Shown in pieces: positions 14,221 through 21,119 of a DNA stretch of 24,330 bases; within the stretch, counting starts at the first letter, position 1; each line of letters opens with the position of its first letter. The position numbers were made by a program, and so were the translations under genes. Source of the stretch: RGIG7332 sp045589235 (GTDB taxonomy: Bacteria > Bacillota > Clostridia > Oscillospirales > JAAYXM01); NCBI GenBank assembly GCA_045589235.1, contig JAZNOR010000038.1:1-24330 (forward strand), given 5' to 3'. The notes below the pieces were generated by a model. That model searched no databases. It was not told the origin of the DNA and worked only from the letters and a program-made list of their open reading frames with translations.

Positions 14221-15537
14221 CTATTTGCCGCAATATTTCTGGTAAAGCGGCAGGTAAACATCTTTATCTCGAATTACACAGCCGGGAGTTCCGCCGGCGC
14301 GCATAATCTCAGTGCATTTAGAGCAGCAGATGCAACATTTTTCTTTCTGCATAGCGCCGTTTTTAACTATATCCTTAGCAAAATCAGGGTATGCAAAAAT
14401 AGTTCTGCCAAAGCCTGCAAAGTCAAACTTTCCGTCTTTTATATATGCTGCAACAACATTCGGTGCAGTAACGCCGAGATATGAAACCGCAGAGCAGATT
14501 ATTGCCATTTCCGGAACTGCTTCTTTAAGGCGAGCCGTGCCATCAAGCACGCGTGCAACACCTTCAAGCGGATGCTCACTCGCTTCATAACCACCCATCG
14601 CAAACGGACGGTTTACATGCGGATTAAAATATGGATTGCCCATAGTTACATTTAAAATTCGAACGCCCATATTATAAAGCTCACGAATTATCCAAATCGG
14701 CTCGGTTGGGTCGAAATCAAGACTTCCGTCGTTTGCTACACCAAAGCCGTTCGGATGCGGGAATCCGTCATATACATTCATTCTTGTTGAAACTAAAAAG
14801 TCGTTTCCACAAACCTCAATTGCGCCGCGAACACTATCGCGCAGGAAACGCGAACGATTTTCCAAGCTGCCGCCGTATTTACCCTCGCGGTTATATGCGG
14901 ATAAAAGCTCTGAATTTAAATAACGATGGCAGCACTTAATATCTGCACCGTCAAAGCCTGCCTTTTCCGCAAGACGAGCACCGTTTACAAGCTTTTCAAC
15001 GATACTGTCGAGATAATCATCGGTTACGATTCTGTCCTTTGAAATTGGGTTATCTTTTTCAAAAATCGGGTTATTGTATGCAATAAGTGGTTCAGGCTTG
15101 CCATTCGGCTTTGAGTATCTGCCCGAATGTGTTATCTGCATAACGACAACCGGCTCGTATCCGTTTTCTTTAAGGCAGGTTTCCTTAATGTTTTCAAGCT
15201 GATATTTAAAATCGTCTACCGTATTTTCATCTATGTAAAGCTGGCGCGGATTAGCTCTTCCCTCCATTGCAACTGCAGTTGCTTCATACCAAATTAAGCC
15301 CGCACCGCCCTTTGCAAGACGGTCATAACGTCTTTTTGTAAGCTCATCGGGGCGACCGTCAGGAGTTGAATCGCACCCCTCCATCGCCTGGCAGGCAAGG
15401 CGATTTGCAAAAGTCTTGCTTCCGATTGCAACCTGCTCACCTAAAACACTCACATCTTCGCTATACGGAAGATTTGTGTTAAGCTCCTTGTTCTGAATAT
15501 CAAATTCTTCTTTTTTCATATAAACTTTACGTATCAT
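14221..15537 (-). CDS. Old Yellow Enzyme-type NADH:flavin oxidoreductase with 4Fe-4S motif, lacking C-terminal FAD/NAD domain
   Basis: This is an FMN TIM-barrel enzyme of the enoate/2,4-dienoyl-CoA reductase group, which reduce activated C=C bonds. Recognisable elements are ITHSGRYS (135-142), KCCHRYLNSELLSAYNREG (201-219), YGGSLENRSRF (221-231) and GFGRTIFAYPDF near the phosphate site. The cluster motif is exact: Cys401-x2-Cys404-x3-Cys408-x11-Cys420. It then ends at residue 438, whereas enzymes with this motif usually continue for over 200 residues as an FAD/NAD(P) domain. The ATG at 15537 has GGTGG ten bases upstream; Met7 (15519) has none. First gene of the operon, divergent from an AraC regulator. 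Confidence 0.9.
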   Translation of the reverse strand: MIRKVYMKKEEFDIQNKELNTNLPYSEDVSVLGEQVAIGSKTFANRLACQAMEGCDSTPDGRPDELTKRRYDRLAKGGAGLIWYEATAVAMEGRANPRQLYIDENTVDDFKYQLENIKETCLKENGYEPVVVMQITHSGRYSKPNGKPEPLIAYNNPIFEKDNPISKDRIVTDDYLDSIVEKLVNGARLAEKAGFDGADIKCCHRYLNSELLSAYNREGKYGGSLENRSRFLRDSVRGAIEVCGNDFLVSTRMNVYDGFPHPNGFGVANDGSLDFDPTEPIWIIRELYNMGVRILNVTMGNPYFNPHVNRPFAMGGYEASEHPLEGVARVLDGTARLKEAVPEMAIICSAVSYLGVTAPNVVAAYIKDGKFDFAGFGRTIFAYPDFAKDIVKNGAMQKEKCCICCSKCTEIMRAGGTPGCVIRDKDVYLPLYQKYCGK

Positions 15538-15561
15538 AATAAATCAACCACCTTTAATTTA

Positions 15562-15567
15562 ATTATA
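15562..15567 (-). promoter_or_regulatory. putative -10 of the redox operon promoter
   Basis: On the minus strand a perfect TATAAT lies 25 bases upstream of the OYE start codon at 15537. No good -35 is seen at the expected distance (15585-15590), as is common for promoters that need an activator. The adjacent AraC-family gene is the obvious candidate. Confidence 0.45.
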
Positions 15568-15572
15568 TCGTG

Positions 15573-15627
15573 TTTGCAAATAGTTCTCTATATAAATATC
15601 GCTTATTTTTATGTAAATCTTGCAAAT
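15573..15627. promoter_or_regulatory. repeated TTGCAAAT motif in divergent promoter region
   Basis: TTGCAAAT occurs at 15574-15581 and again at 15620-15627, 46 bases apart. One copy lies just upstream of the operon -10, the other overlaps the AraC gene -35. They could be operator half-sites for the AraC protein, but the same 8-mer also occurs by chance in several coding regions of this window, so support is weak. Confidence 0.3.
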
Positions 15628-15648
15628 GTGCTTTTGGGGTTATATAAT
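15620..15648 (+). promoter_or_regulatory. putative sigma-A promoter of the AraC-family gene
   Basis: TTGCAA (15620-15625), a 17-bp spacer and TATAAT (15643-15648) predict a start near 15655. That leaves about 12 nt before the ATG at 15667, so AGAGGTG would lie at the 5' end of the message. Confidence 0.55.
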
Positions 15649-15666
15649 ATACACAGAGGTGATTTT

Positions 15667-16464
15667 ATGACAACTCCTTTATGTTCCGCTTATTTTTCGC
15701 AAAATATTTCTGAAAAAACGCGCCATTTTCACGATTGCCATCAGATTATTTTAATTTTAAAAGGCGAGGTTGAGGTGTGCGTAAATGGTGAAACAATGCG
15801 TGCCAAAAGCGGGAATCTTCTCATATTCAGCCGTTTTGAGAATCATGCACTCCGCATTTTATCAAACGAATATGAACGCTATGTTTTAAGAATAAGCCCT
15901 ATATATGGCGAACACGACAATAAAATGCACTCTCTGCTTTCAAACCGACCGCAGGGTTTTAAGAATGTTTATGATATAAATGAAAACGTCGAGATTTTCA
16001 AACACCTTTTTGTGCGCATTTCTGCTGAAAGTATATCAAGTGCGCAAATGGCGGCAGAAATGACTGAGCTTCTCGTAAACGAACTGCTCATATTAATCTA
16101 CCGCCTAATACCTGACTCTTCATATTTTTTTGATAATGAAAATTTTAAAACCGTTTTGGAAGTACAACGCAGATTTGAAGCTTTCTGCAGTGAACACTAC
16201 TCTTTATCTGAAATAGCGCGCGAATACAATATAAGCGCATCTTCACTTTCACACCAATTTAAGAAAATCACCGGTTCATCGGTTATGGAATATTTGCTTT
16301 TCTGCCGTATCGCCACCGCAAAAAATTTGCTGACAAAAACAAATTTAAACATATCCGAAATTGTTGAAAAATGCGGCTTTTCCGATAACAGTAATTTCAG
16401 TCGTACCTTCAAAAAATTAAACGGTATTTCCCCACTTAAGTTTCGCCAAAAATATAAAAATTAA
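15667..16464 (+). CDS. AraC-family transcriptional regulator
   Basis: This is a 265-residue regulator. The N-terminal half (about 1-160) is a cupin-like sensor with HFHDCHQIILILKGEVEV (20-37), as in sugar-responsive AraC proteins. The C-terminal 87 residues hold two helix-turn-helix motifs: LSEIAREYNISASSLSHQFK and ISEIVEKCGFSDNSNFSRTF, followed by ISPLKFR. I choose the ATG at 15667, which AGAGGTG precedes by 5 bases; an upstream extension of 31 residues has no such site and reads through the promoter. It is divergent from the redox operon and ends head-to-tail with the aldo/keto reductase gene, their stop codons overlapping by 4 bases. It probably controls both flanking units. Confidence 0.9.
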   Translation: MTTPLCSAYFSQNISEKTRHFHDCHQIILILKGEVEVCVNGETMRAKSGNLLIFSRFENHALRILSNEYERYVLRISPIYGEHDNKMHSLLSNRPQGFKNVYDINENVEIFKHLFVRISAESISSAQMAAEMTELLVNELLILIYRLIPDSSYFFDNENFKTVLEVQRRFEAFCSEHYSLSEIAREYNISASSLSHQFKKITGSSVMEYLLFCRIATAKNLLTKTNLNISEIVEKCGFSDNSNFSRTFKKLNGISPLKFRQKYKN

Positions 16465-17297
16465 AAATTTACGTTTTCAGGCCGCTTGCCGAGCTTTCCC
16501 CAGAATGAAAGTGCTGATATTTTAGCTATATCCTCTTTATCCAATCTAACCTCATCATAAAATAAATTTTCTTTCATACGCTCTTCATTTGAAGATTTCA
16601 CAAGCGGAATAAGCCCATTTGCACTCACCCATGAAAGCGTTACTTTTGCAGGTGTTGTTTTGTGCTTTTGGGCAATTGCGCAAATCGTCGGGTGCTCCAA
16701 CGCCTCACCGCGCCCAAGCGGTGCCCATGCCGATAATGCTATATTATTATCTTTACAGAATTCAACACAGCCTCTCTGCATATATCCAGGATGAAATTCA
16801 ATCTGATTTAACTGTGGAACAACTCTTGCATCTTCAAGAAGCGCCGCTATGTGTTTTTCCATAAAATTACTAAGCCCTATCGCACGAACTTTTCCTTCTT
16901 TTTGAAGCTTTTCAAGTGCTCGGTATGTGTCAAAATTTATTTCGCGCCAATTCTCATGCTTTTCAGGCACTGCCGGCCAATGGATTAAAAATAAATCCAA
17001 ATAGTCAAGCCCAAGTCGCATAAGTGACCCGTCAAGCGCCGCTATCGCCTCATTATATCCTCGCGATGTTGTCCACAACTTGCTTGTTATGAAAATTTCA
17101 TCGCGCGAAATTCTTGATGCCTTTATCGCTTTACCTACACCAATCTCGTTTTTATAATACTCCGCGGTGTCAATATGACGATATCCGCAGTTTATCGCTT
17201 TTAAAACTGCATCCTCTGCAGACAGATCGTCTAAAGTCCAGGTTCCAAACCCGGGGCTTTTTATTTTTACTCCGTTATTTAAAACTATCTCTTGCAT
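16461..17297 (-). CDS. aldo/keto reductase
   Basis: This NAD(P)H-dependent carbonyl reductase has a TIM-barrel fold. The catalytic tetrad is complete: Asp43 and Tyr48 in HIDTAEYYKNE, Lys73 in ITSKLW and His106 in LIHWP. GLSNF and the cofactor-binding LVKSSNEER segment are also present, placing it near the 2,5-diketo-D-gluconate reductase type. I start it at the ATG at 17297 (278 residues); an in-frame GTG at 17303 abuts the upstream stop codon and would be too close to AGGAT for translation. It follows the sugar-binding lipoprotein gene by 6 bases, so the two form an operon. Likely role: reducing a sugar-derived carbonyl. Confidence 0.9.
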   Translation of the reverse strand: MQEIVLNNGVKIKSPGFGTWTLDDLSAEDAVLKAINCGYRHIDTAEYYKNEIGVGKAIKASRISRDEIFITSKLWTTSRGYNEAIAALDGSLMRLGLDYLDLFLIHWPAVPEKHENWREINFDTYRALEKLQKEGKVRAIGLSNFMEKHIAALLEDARVVPQLNQIEFHPGYMQRGCVEFCKDNNIALSAWAPLGRGEALEHPTICAIAQKHKTTPAKVTLSWVSANGLIPLVKSSNEERMKENLFYDEVRLDKEDIAKISALSFWGKLGKRPENVNF

Positions 17298-17303
17298 ATG
17301 CAC

Positions 17304-18563
17304 CTATCCTTTAGCTTTGTTGTATGCATGTTTGTATTCGGAGAGCAGTTTTTTAATTCCTGCATCCTTGCTTATTTCTTCTGCAAACTCTTGCCATTCA
17401 CTCATAGGTTTTACACCTGTCAGAAACTCGCAAAGTCTTTCCTTATATCCGTTTTCGGAGCTTGTTATTGCGTCTGTTGCCAAATTAAGATAACGAGCCG
17501 GGTTTATTTTGTTATCAGTGTATATTTCGGCAATGCGCGCAATCTTTTCGCGCTCTGACAGCTCAGCTGCAGGCTCATCGCAAATGTGCTTGTATATTTC
17601 ATTTAAAACAGAAATTGCAACCGTGTTTTCACGACTTCCGCTGTCAACGATCGCATAACCTCCAAACGGCTCCTCACGCTTTGCGATTTTGTTCTGCGCA
17701 CCCGAAATATCTGCGCGTGGTGGCGGCATTATTTGCCAATCCTGCTTCTTGCTATATGAATCAAGTCGCCAAATATAATCCACCGTTATAAATGCTCGAT
17801 TCTGCGCGATAAGTTCATTTACCTCTTTATCCGTGATACTCAAATAGTTTGCAGGTATAAGCTCACCCTTATACATAGTTGCCCAGAACGAAATGAAATT
17901 GCCCGCCCAAACTTCACTTAGTCCAAAACGCCACTTTTCATTTCCAAAATCGTAATATGCGCCAATTGATGCCCCCTCTTTCCAAGCAGGCGCAAGCAGG
18001 TCAAGCGCATAATATCCGTTTTTCAGAACAAGTGGCGCGCTGTTTTTAAACTTCTTTTTAAGAACATTGCAAACATAGTTCAGTTCACTCATCGTCTCGG
18101 GGATTTCAACTCCCGCCTCTTTGAAAATATCAGCACGGTAGAGCCATGCGCGAGCATAGTTTTCGCTTTTGTTTTTTAAATGTGGCAGAACGCTGAGTTT
18201 ATCTTCATTAAAAATATGTCGGTGTTCAACTTCCTCTGCTCCCTCAACTATCATCTTCGCGCGGTCATACTCCGAAACGGTAACGCTTCGCATATCAAGA
18301 AGCAAACTATCCATTTTTTCTGCATCCTGTTTATTTGCTATGCATATAATATTGGGTTTGTCTTCTGCTGATATCACACTGTCACAAATTTTCCCCTTCG
18401 GGACGACCTCAATTTCAACCACAACGCCGGGAATGTCAATTCCATTTGGAAAATCAGTTTCACTCTCTGTCATTATTTTTATTTTAACAGGCTCTGTTAC
18501 CTTATTTTTTGTGCAGGCACAAAGCGTTAGTATAAGCAAAAATACAGCAAGAATTCTCTTCAT
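17304..18563 (-). CDS. extracellular solute-binding lipoprotein (family 1, sugar type), orphan
   Basis: This is a 419-residue ABC-type carbohydrate-binding lipoprotein. A lipoprotein signal peptide (MKRILAVFLLILTL) ends in the lipobox LCAC with Cys17 as the lipidated residue, so it is anchored outside the membrane. The body has two-lobe features of family 1 binding proteins, such as WLYRADIFKEAGVEIPETMSE as the usual cleft segment, FITVDYIWRLD, and EEPFGGYAIVDSGS near the hinge. AAGGAG is well placed. No permease or ATPase gene for it lies in the window, so it either uses transporter subunits encoded elsewhere or serves a sensing role. It is divergent from an amino-acid importer and cotranscribed with an aldo/keto reductase. 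Confidence 0.8.
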   Translation of the reverse strand: MKRILAVFLLILTLCACTKNKVTEPVKIKIMTESETDFPNGIDIPGVVVEIEVVPKGKICDSVISAEDKPNIICIANKQDAEKMDSLLLDMRSVTVSEYDRAKMIVEGAEEVEHRHIFNEDKLSVLPHLKNKSENYARAWLYRADIFKEAGVEIPETMSELNYVCNVLKKKFKNSAPLVLKNGYYALDLLAPAWKEGASIGAYYDFGNEKWRFGLSEVWAGNFISFWATMYKGELIPANYLSITDKEVNELIAQNRAFITVDYIWRLDSYSKKQDWQIMPPPRADISGAQNKIAKREEPFGGYAIVDSGSRENTVAISVLNEIYKHICDEPAAELSEREKIARIAEIYTDNKINPARYLNLATDAITSSENGYKERLCEFLTGVKPMSEWQEFAEEISKDAGIKKLLSEYKHAYNKAKG

Positions 18564-18631
18564 AATACCAACTCCTTATCATATTATATTGCAAATTTTT
18601 CAAAAAGAAAAGAATTTTTTCATTTTAGCAC

Positions 18632-18660
18632 TTTACTATGCTAACACAATGTGATATAAT
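18632..18660 (+). promoter_or_regulatory. sigma-A promoter of the amino-acid ABC operon
   Basis: TTTACT (18632-18637), a 17-bp spacer and a TGA-extended TATAAT (18655-18660) predict a start near 18667. That is 27 nt before the ATG and clear of the GGAGG at 18681-18685. The match is strong for an abundant binding protein. Confidence 0.65.
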
Positions 18661-18693
18661 GTCAGTACCAAAAAAATTCAGGAGGTATTTCCA

Positions 18694-19485
18694 ATGCGTA
18701 AACTTTTATCAATTATCCTTGCGGTTGCAATGCTTGCAACATTATTTGTAGGTTGTGATCCTAATCCGTCTAACAGCGATTTAGCCTATCTCAAAGATAA
18801 AGGCGAAATGACAATCGGTATGACACTCTTTGCTCCTATGAACTACTACGAGGGTTCAGAGCTCACCGGTTTTGAAACTGATTTTGCAGTTGCTGTTTGC
18901 GAAAAGCTCGGTGTTGCTGCAAACTTTATTGAAATCGACTGGAACTCAAAGGAAATCGAACTCAATGCCAAGAACATCGACTGTATCTGGAACGGTATGA
19001 CAATCACTCCGGAAAGAGCTGAAAATATGTCAATCTCTACTCCGTATATGAAGAACCGTCAGGTTATGGTCTGCAAGGCTGAAAACCTCGAGAAGTTCTC
19101 TGCATCTGCTGCAGGCGCAAACATTGTTGCCGAGGCAGGTTCTGCAGGTGAAGAACTTGCAACTTCAGATGCATTCTTTGCTGATGCAAAGTTTACTGCC
19201 GTTGATTCTATGGCTAAGGCTCTTATGGATGTTGCTGCAGGCACTTCCGATATTGCTATCGTTGACTACGTAACCTCTATCGGTTCTATCGGTGAGGGCA
19301 CTGAATTTACTGACCTCGTTGCTGTTGAAGCTCAGGAATTTTCTCCAGAGGAATACGGTATCGCATTCCGCAAGGACAGTGATGTAACCAAGGCTGTTAA
19401 CGAAGCTATCGCAGCACTTATTGCTGACGGCACTCTCGACGAGATTGCTAAGAAGTATAAGCTTGAGAATCTTCTCATCAAGTAA
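18694..19485 (+). CDS. amino-acid ABC transporter substrate-binding lipoprotein (family 3)
   Basis: This extracytoplasmic receptor captures an amino acid for the importer encoded downstream. A lipoprotein signal peptide ends in FVGC with Cys21. The family 3 pattern follows: GEMTIGMTLFAPMNYYEG, LTGFETDFAVAVCEKLG, and WNGMTITPERAENMSISTPY with Arg108, which binds the ligand carboxylate. SDIAIVDYV supplies the Asp for the ligand amino group. At 263 residues it is full length. Its GGAGG site is strong and its codon choice looks biased to favoured codons, consistent with high expression. The permease gene follows after 20 bases. Ligand identity (polar amino acid or cystine type) is not certain. 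Confidence 0.92.
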   Translation: MRKLLSIILAVAMLATLFVGCDPNPSNSDLAYLKDKGEMTIGMTLFAPMNYYEGSELTGFETDFAVAVCEKLGVAANFIEIDWNSKEIELNAKNIDCIWNGMTITPERAENMSISTPYMKNRQVMVCKAENLEKFSASAAGANIVAEAGSAGEELATSDAFFADAKFTAVDSMAKALMDVAAGTSDIAIVDYVTSIGSIGEGTEFTDLVAVEAQEFSPEEYGIAFRKDSDVTKAVNEAIAALIADGTLDEIAKKYKLENLLIK

Positions 19486-19505
19486 TTAAAGGCGGATTTT
19501 AACTT

Positions 19506-20231
19506 ATGTCGACTTTTCAGGTTGCCTTTCAGTCATTAACTGAAGGCTTCGGCAAAAACTGTATGATTTTTGCGGTTACGCTTATTTGCGCAATTCCGCT
19601 TGGTCTTATAATTTCTTTTGGCTCAATGTCAAAATTTAAGCCGTTTAAGTTTTTGCGTCAAGTAAGCGTGGACTCTGTTTTCTTTAATCGAATTTTAAAA
19701 CTCATTGCAGAATTTGCGCCTATTAAACTTATTACACGCACTTTCGTTTGGGTCATCAGGGGAACTCCCCTGATGCTCCAAATTTTTGTCGTGCTTTATG
19801 TTCCGGGTTTGGTCTTCGGTATTCCGCTTCGCGAGCGTGACCTCGCGGTGCTTGTGGCATTTGCCATAAACTATGCGGCTTATTTCTCCGAAATTTTCCG
19901 TGGCGGCATTGAGGGTATCCCGAAAGGTCAGCACGAAGCGTGCCAGGTTCTTGGTATGACGAAAACACAATCGTTCTTCCGCGTCATACTTCCGCAGGTT
20001 GTTAAGCGCATAATTCCACCGATGGGCAATGAGATTATAACTCTTGTTAAAGATACATCCCTTGCCCGCGTTGTCGCGGTTACCGAAATCATCATGTGCG
20101 CCGAGCGCTTTACAAAGCAAGGTCTTATCAGTCCGCTTTTCTCAACGGCTATATACTTCCTTGTATTCAACGGTATTCTTACACTTCTCTTTGGTTATAT
20201 TGAGAAAAAATTAGATTATTATAAAGGTTAA
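19506..20231 (+). CDS. amino-acid ABC transporter permease (HisM/GlnP type)
   Basis: This is the membrane subunit of the importer, probably a homodimer. About five hydrophobic segments are visible. The family signatures are VWVIRGTPLMLQ (81-92) and the EAA loop HEACQVLGM (143-151), which docks on the ATPase. At 241 residues it is longer than the usual 215-225 because about 20-25 extra residues (about 48-75) sit between the first helix and the RGTP segment, partly amphipathic. The start is preceded by AAAGGCGG. It ends 6 bases before the ATPase gene. Confidence 0.92.
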   Translation: MSTFQVAFQSLTEGFGKNCMIFAVTLICAIPLGLIISFGSMSKFKPFKFLRQVSVDSVFFNRILKLIAEFAPIKLITRTFVWVIRGTPLMLQIFVVLYVPGLVFGIPLRERDLAVLVAFAINYAAYFSEIFRGGIEGIPKGQHEACQVLGMTKTQSFFRVILPQVVKRIIPPMGNEIITLVKDTSLARVVAVTEIIMCAERFTKQGLISPLFSTAIYFLVFNGILTLLFGYIEKKLDYYKG

Positions 20232-20237
20232 AAAGCT

Positions 20238-21020
20238 ATGAGTATATTAGAAGTTAATAATCTACATAAAAGCTTTGGTAAAACCGAAGTGCTCCGCAGT
20301 GTTGATTTTTCTATGGAAAAGGGAGAAGTTCTCTCAATCATCGGCGCTTCAGGCTCTGGTAAAACAACGCTTCTTCGTTGTATAAACGCGCTTGAAACTC
20401 CGTCCGGAGGAAAAATCACAATAGATGGTGATGAGGTTTACAATTCTGACAAACAGAAAAAGCCTTCAAAGGAAGATCAGCGCAGATGGCAGCTCGCCTG
20501 TGGTCTCGTCTTCCAGTCATACAATCTTTTCCCGCAGTATTCGGCATTGCAGAACGTTATGCTTGCACCATCACTTCTCGCAAAGGAGCGCCCGGATTAT
20601 AAATCTAACAAAAAGCAGATAAATGAAGAGCTTCTTGAGAATGCTCATTCGCTTCTTGCGCGAGTTGGTCTCTCGGATAAAGAGAACAACTATCCTTGTG
20701 AGCTGTCCGGCGGACAACAGCAGCGTGTTGCAATCGCACGCGCCCTCGCGCTTTCACCTAAAGTTCTTTTCTTCGACGAGCCTACAAGTGCGCTCGACCC
20801 ACAGCTCACACTTGAAGTGTTGCACGTTATCCGCGAGCTTGCTGAAACCAAGATGACAATGGTCATCGTTACTCACGAAATGGCATTTGCGCGCGACGTT
20901 TCCGACCGTGTTATTTTTATGGACGATGGATATATCATCGCAAATGGCACACCCGAAGAAGTGCTTGTTAACTCACAAAACGAGCGAGTTCGTGAGTTTT
21001 TGGGAAGCTTTCAGAAGTAA
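20238..21020 (+). CDS. amino-acid ABC transporter ATP-binding protein (GlnQ type)
   Basis: This ATPase powers the importer. All nucleotide-binding motifs are intact: Walker A GASGSGKTT (36-44), Q-loop Gln93, signature LSGGQ (156-160), Walker B FFDEPT (Asp180, Glu181) and the switch His213. At 260 residues it is slightly longer than typical GlnQ proteins (about 240). The extra residues lie around 70-85 (DKQKKPSKEDQRRW) and 117-130. Its ribosome binding site is weak (AAAGG in the last codons of the permease), suggesting translational coupling. A strong terminator follows the stop codon, closing the three-gene operon. Confidence 0.95.
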   Translation: MSILEVNNLHKSFGKTEVLRSVDFSMEKGEVLSIIGASGSGKTTLLRCINALETPSGGKITIDGDEVYNSDKQKKPSKEDQRRWQLACGLVFQSYNLFPQYSALQNVMLAPSLLAKERPDYKSNKKQINEELLENAHSLLARVGLSDKENNYPCELSGGQQQRVAIARALALSPKVLFFDEPTSALDPQLTLEVLHVIRELAETKMTMVIVTHEMAFARDVSDRVIFMDDGYIIANGTPEEVLVNSQNERVREFLGSFQK

Positions 21021-21023
21021 TTT

Positions 21024-21053
21024 AAAACCGCAGAGAATTCTCTGCGGTTTTTC
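21024..21053 (+). terminator. intrinsic terminator of the amino-acid ABC operon
   Basis: A perfect palindrome with 14-bp arms centred between 21037 and 21038 (21024-21051) is GC-rich in its middle and ends in TTTTT. It starts 4 bases after the ATPase stop codon and lies just before the lepA promoter. Confidence 0.9.
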
Positions 21054-21055
21054 TA

Positions 21056-21085
21056 TTGAAATAAACAGCAAATTTGTGTTATACT
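21056..21085 (+). promoter_or_regulatory. putative sigma-A promoter of lepA
   Basis: TTGAAA (21056-21061), an 18-bp spacer and TATACT (21080-21085) with a TGT extension predict a start near 21092. That is about 28 nt before the TTG start codon. A perfect palindrome covers the -10 and the start site. Confidence 0.55.
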
Positions 21086-21103
21086 TATATTAAATATAAG
21101 TAT
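21081..21103. promoter_or_regulatory. perfect 23-bp palindrome over the lepA promoter, operator candidate
   Basis: Arms of 11 bp (21081-21091 and 21093-21103) are exact inverted copies around one central base. They cover most of the -10 hexamer and the predicted start of transcription. This is the position and size expected of a dimeric repressor operator. It is entirely A/T except for one C-G pair per arm, so a chance origin in AT-rich DNA is less improbable than it looks. Confidence 0.5.
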
Positions 21104-21119
21104 TTAAGGAGAAATTGCC

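Noticed and set aside
15574..15666. 31-residue N-terminal extension of the AraC regulator
   Set aside because: It would read through the promoter and the ribosome binding site; AGAGGTG supports the ATG at 15667.
18564..18600. Promoter of the sugar-binding lipoprotein gene
   Set aside because: A TATAAT exists on the minus strand at 18583-18588, but there is no -35 and the predicted start falls at the ribosome binding site; too weak to list as a feature.
19695..20170. Minus-strand open frames opposite the ABC permease
   Set aside because: Shadows of the permease coding sequence, basic and low-complexity in composition, with no initiation signals.
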